A program made the translations under genes and the position numbers. A stretch of DNA of 7,880 nt, from the NCBI GenBank assembly GCA_030039095.1, contig JASHQP010000603.1, positions 1 to 7,880 on the forward strand, written 5' to 3'. Numbering within the stretch: position 1 is the stretch's first letter; each line of letters opens with the position of its first letter. Shown here piece by piece: positions 6,249 through 7,880 of this stretch. The notes below the pieces were generated by a model that was not told the origin of the DNA, ran no database searches, and was given only the letters and a program-made list of their open reading frames with translations. The stretch is from Streptosporangiaceae bacterium (GTDB lineage: Bacteria; Actinomycetota; Actinomycetes; Streptosporangiales; Streptosporangiaceae).

Positions 6249-6253
6249 CCCGG

Positions 6254-6259
6254 CTCCTC
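6254..6259 (-). promoter_or_regulatory. Shine-Dalgarno selecting the GTG 6248 start
   Basis: GAGGAG on the minus strand lies 5 bases before GTG 6248. It fixes a 102-aa product instead of the 184-aa open frame. Confidence 0.8.
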
Positions 6260-6334
6260 GCGTCCGCTCCCCTATGGACAAGAATCCCACCGATATGGCC
6301 CACAAGCTATCGCAAATCACCACGCTTCGACTCC

Positions 6335-6357
6335 GGCCAGGACCATAAAGGCCAGGA
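6335..6357 (+). repeat. Direct repeat GGCCAGGA, 15-base period
   Basis: GGCCAGGA at 6335-6342 recurs at 6350-6357 in the divergent region between the T7SS pair and the sigma factor gene. It could be a paired regulator site, but the word is short and GC-rich enough to recur by chance. Confidence 0.3.
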
Positions 6358-6374
6358 AACCGTGAAGTTCGCCT

Positions 6375-6418
6375 CCGGGCGCCAGACGCCCGGGCGGGCC
6401 GGGGCTTGCTGGCCCGCC
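6375..6418. promoter_or_regulatory. Two abutting GC stem-loops in the divergent intergenic region
   Basis: Stem-loop A: CCGGGCG (6375-6381) with CGCCCGG (6387-6393) over a 5-base loop. Stem-loop B: GGCGGGCC (6393-6400) with GGCCCGCC (6411-6418) over a 10-base loop. Both are perfect and share base 6393; the junction CGCCCGGGCG (6387-6396) is itself a 10-base palindrome, so A and B compete with an alternative fold. They lie 75-118 bases upstream of the sigma factor ATG. They could act as a transcription block between divergent units, an attenuator-like leader or an operator; the sequence does not decide. Confidence 0.5.
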
Positions 6419-6479
6419 GCGTCCCGGCCCGCGGGGCTCGGCGCGCGCCCGATGTGCCCGTTCTGTCGGTGGCTCCCAG

Positions 6480-6485
6480 TAGGGT
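6480..6485 (+). promoter_or_regulatory. Candidate -10 element for a leaderless sigma factor mRNA
   Basis: TAGGGT fits the actinobacterial -10 pattern TANNNT and ends exactly 7 bases before ATG 6493, the spacing expected when transcription starts at the A of the start codon. The gene also lacks a good SD, which agrees with leaderless translation. No -35 was recognised. Confidence 0.4.
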
Positions 6486-6492
6486 CGGTGAC

Positions 6493-7470
6493 ATGACCGC
6501 TCATCCCGGCGTCGACGGTGGCCAGGCCCTGGCGGAGGGCCTGGAGCAGTACCGCCGTGAACTGACCGGCTACTGCTACCGGATGCTCGGCTCGGTGTTC
6601 GACGCGGAGGACGCGGTGCAGGAGACGATCGTCCGCGGCTGGCGCGGCTTCGAGAACTTCGAGGGCCGGTCCGCCATGCGCTCGTGGCTGTACCGGATCG
6701 CGACCAACGTATGCCTCGACATGCTGCGCGGCAGCCAGCGCCGGGCCAGCCCGATCGACATGGGCCCGTCCCGGGCCAGCGACTCGTTCGCCGGTGCGAC
6801 CCTGCCGGACCACACGTGGCTGCAGCCGATCCCGGACGCCCGGGTGCTGCCGGAGAGCGGAGACCCGGCCGAGGTCGCCGCCTCGAAGGAGAGCGTGCGC
6901 CTGGCCTTCGTCGCCGCGCTGCAGTACCTGCCCGCCAGGCAGCGGGCCGTGCTGATCCTGCGCGAGGTGCTGCGCTGGCAGGCCGCCGAGGTGGCTGAAC
7001 TGCTCGACACCAGCGTCGCGTCGGTGAACAGCGCGCTGCAGCGGGCGCGCGCCACCATGTCGGAGCGCGGCACCAGGGAGCCCGTGCCCGAGGTGGCCAG
7101 CGGAGGCCAGCGGGCGCTGCTCGCCCGCTACGTGGACGCCTTCGAGCGCTACGACATCACCTCCCTGGTGTCGCTGCTTCACGAGGACGCCGTGATGACC
7201 ATGCCGCCGTTCGACTTCTGGCTGCACGGGCCGGAGGAGATGGGCAAGTTCTTTCTCGGCCCGGGCGGCGGCTGCCGCGGCTCACGCCTGATCGCCACCG
7301 AGGCCAACGGGTGCGCGGCGTTCGGGTCCTACAAGCCGGCCGCCGGCGGCGGGCACGCGCCGTGGGGGATCCAGATCATCGAGGTCTCCGCGGGCCGCAT
7401 CACCGGGCACCACAACTTTGTCGACCCCAGGCTCTTCGCGGCGTTCGGGCTCCCCGCCCGGCTGCCGTAG
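6493..7470 (+). CDS. SigG-like ECF sigma factor with C-terminal SnoaL-like domain
   Basis: The 325-aa protein is an extracytoplasmic-function sigma factor directing RNA polymerase to a dedicated promoter set. Region 2 spans about 15-85, with FDAEDAVQETIVRGW (36-50) for core binding and FEGRSAMRSWLYRIATN (56-72) for -10 recognition. A linker contains TWLQPIPDA (108-116), typical of the SigG/TIGR02960-type group. Region 4 (134-187) holds LPARQRAVLILREVLRW and the helix-turn-helix AAEVAELLDTSVASVNSALQRAR. Residues about 207-320 form a SnoaL-like fold (ALLARYVDAFERYDI, MPPFDFWLHGPEEM, HHNFVDPRLFAAFGLP), about 140 aa longer than a minimal ECF factor. In related groups this tail tunes activity in place of an anti-sigma factor, and no anti-sigma gene adjoins here. 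The start at ATG 6493 is where homology begins; the open frame from 6406 adds only Arg/Ala-rich sequence. Mycobacterial SigG is DNA-damage responsive; whether this one is cannot be seen. Confidence 0.93.
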   Translation: MTAHPGVDGGQALAEGLEQYRRELTGYCYRMLGSVFDAEDAVQETIVRGWRGFENFEGRSAMRSWLYRIATNVCLDMLRGSQRRASPIDMGPSRASDSFAGATLPDHTWLQPIPDARVLPESGDPAEVAASKESVRLAFVAALQYLPARQRAVLILREVLRWQAAEVAELLDTSVASVNSALQRARATMSERGTREPVPEVASGGQRALLARYVDAFERYDITSLVSLLHEDAVMTMPPFDFWLHGPEEMGKFFLGPGGGCRGSRLIATEANGCAAFGSYKPAAGGGHAPWGIQIIEVSAGRITGHHNFVDPRLFAAFGLPARLP

Positions 7471-7501
7471 ACCTCCCGGCCCGGCTGCCGTAGACCTCCC
7501 C
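7456..7501 (+). repeat. 23-base tandem duplication over the sigma factor stop codon
   Basis: Bases 7456-7478 match 7479-7501 at 22 of 23 positions. The first copy contains the real TAG (7468-7470) and the second repeats it at 7491-7493, out of frame. The protein sequence is unchanged by the second copy. Confidence 0.9.
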
Positions 7502-7540
7502 GTCCCGACCCTGCCCTGGCCTCCTGGTAGCTGCCCGCCT

Positions 7541-7880
7541 TTAGCCGGGCTCCGTCGCGGCGAGCCAGGGGGCGGCCACATCGAGCAGGCCCTGCGGGCG
7601 GTCGAGGGTGATGCTGTGGCCGCAGTCGGGGACGACGGCCAGGGTGACGTGCGGGTTGCCGGCCACCATCCGGTCCGCGGTGTCCGGGGCCAGGATGTCG
7701 CTGTCGTCGCCGCGCACCAGCAGCACCGGGCAGGCCAGCGCGTTCCACGCCGCCCAGCGCTGATCCGGGCTGAGGCCGTCGCCGATCGCGCCGAGCTCGC
7801 GCAGCGCCTTGTCCCACTTGTACGTGAGCGTGCCGTCCGGCAGCGGCCGCAGGTTGTGCGAGACACGGTGCCGGAGCGAC
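7541..7880 (-). CDS. Alpha/beta hydrolase, C-terminal part (start outside window)
   Basis: The visible 112 codons run in from the right edge and end at TAA (7541-7543). They contain the last third of an alpha/beta-hydrolase fold: a cap-like helical segment (TYKWDKALRELGAIG), the strand-turn CPVLLVRGDDSDIL, whose Asp (visible residue 61) is the likely catalytic acid, the strand HVTLAVVPD, and CGHSITLDRP, with His88 as the catalytic histidine, then a final helix LLDVAAPWL. The nucleophile Ser motif lies outside the window. The substrate cannot be inferred; ester and epoxide hydrolases share this end. It converges on the sigma factor gene, with 70 bases between the stop codons. That gap holds the second copy of the 23-base duplication and no obvious terminator hairpin. 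Confidence 0.9.
   Translation of the reverse strand, partial: SLRHRVSHNLRPLPDGTLTYKWDKALRELGAIGDGLSPDQRWAAWNALACPVLLVRGDDSDILAPDTADRMVAGNPHVTLAVVPDCGHSITLDRPQGLLDVAAPWLAATEPG

Noticed and set aside
5514..6365. 283-aa plus-strand frame spanning both T7SS genes
   Set aside because: It crosses two opposite-strand genes with good start signals and is Arg/Val/Gly-rich with no domain.
6249..6494. 82-residue extension of the small T7SS protein
   Set aside because: It is Arg/Ala/Pro-rich and crosses the divergent intergenic stem-loops, and GTG 6248 has a strong SD.
6307..7227. 306-aa minus-strand frame
   Set aside because: It is antisense to the sigma factor, whose region 2 and region 4 motifs are unmistakable.

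Overview
The window reads as chromosome of a high-GC actinomycete. Coding sequence is strongly GC-rich at third codon positions, and the gene families are typical of filamentous Actinobacteria: a type VII (ESX) substrate pair, a TrpB2-type tryptophan synthase beta, an ECF sigma factor with a SnoaL-like tail, and a FrnE-type DsbA protein. No tRNA, rRNA, CRISPR array, insertion sequence or phage structural gene was seen. The genus cannot be fixed from the sequence alone.

Layout, left to right. (1) 1-654, minus: 5' part of a two-helix membrane protein whose Pro/Gln-rich tail carries five QQPP hexapeptide units and then a Trp-rich octapeptide repeat running off the left edge. (2) 754-782: bulged GC hairpin, probable terminator of the next gene. 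(3) 806-1447, minus: FrnE/DsbA-like thiol oxidoreductase with a CPWC active site. (4) 1448-1524: short divergent promoter region with a GAAC-N4-GTTC dyad resembling an actinobacterial/Bacillus LexA box. (5) 1525-1968, plus: small membrane protein matching the superinfection-immunity (T4 Imm-like) family, with a Pro/Ala/Gln tail. (6) 2126-3487, plus: TrpB2. (7) 3583-4422, plus: unrecognised soluble protein of 279 aa. (8) 4449-6248, minus: two-gene unit, a 102-aa small T7SS substrate followed 6 bases later by a 494-aa WXG-type protein with a glycine-rich hydrophobic C-terminal part. (9) 6249-6492: divergent intergenic region with two abutting GC stem-loops. (10) 6493-7470, plus: SigG-like ECF sigma factor, possibly leaderless. 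(11) 7541-7880, minus: C-terminal part of an alpha/beta hydrolase, entering from the right edge.

How the parts relate. The T7SS pair is the clearest functional unit: a small EspC/WXG100-sized protein with a C-terminal YxxxE signal, translationally close to a larger substrate that may be a pore-type or membrane-active effector. No secretion machinery and no obvious same-strand immunity gene lies in the window. The FrnE gene and the Imm-like gene share a promoter region with a possible SOS operator. TrpB2 stands alone without other trp genes. Two gene 3' ends (4407-4452 and 7456-7501) carry imperfect tandem duplications of the same 23-base period that include the stop codons, a shared oddity between otherwise unrelated loci.
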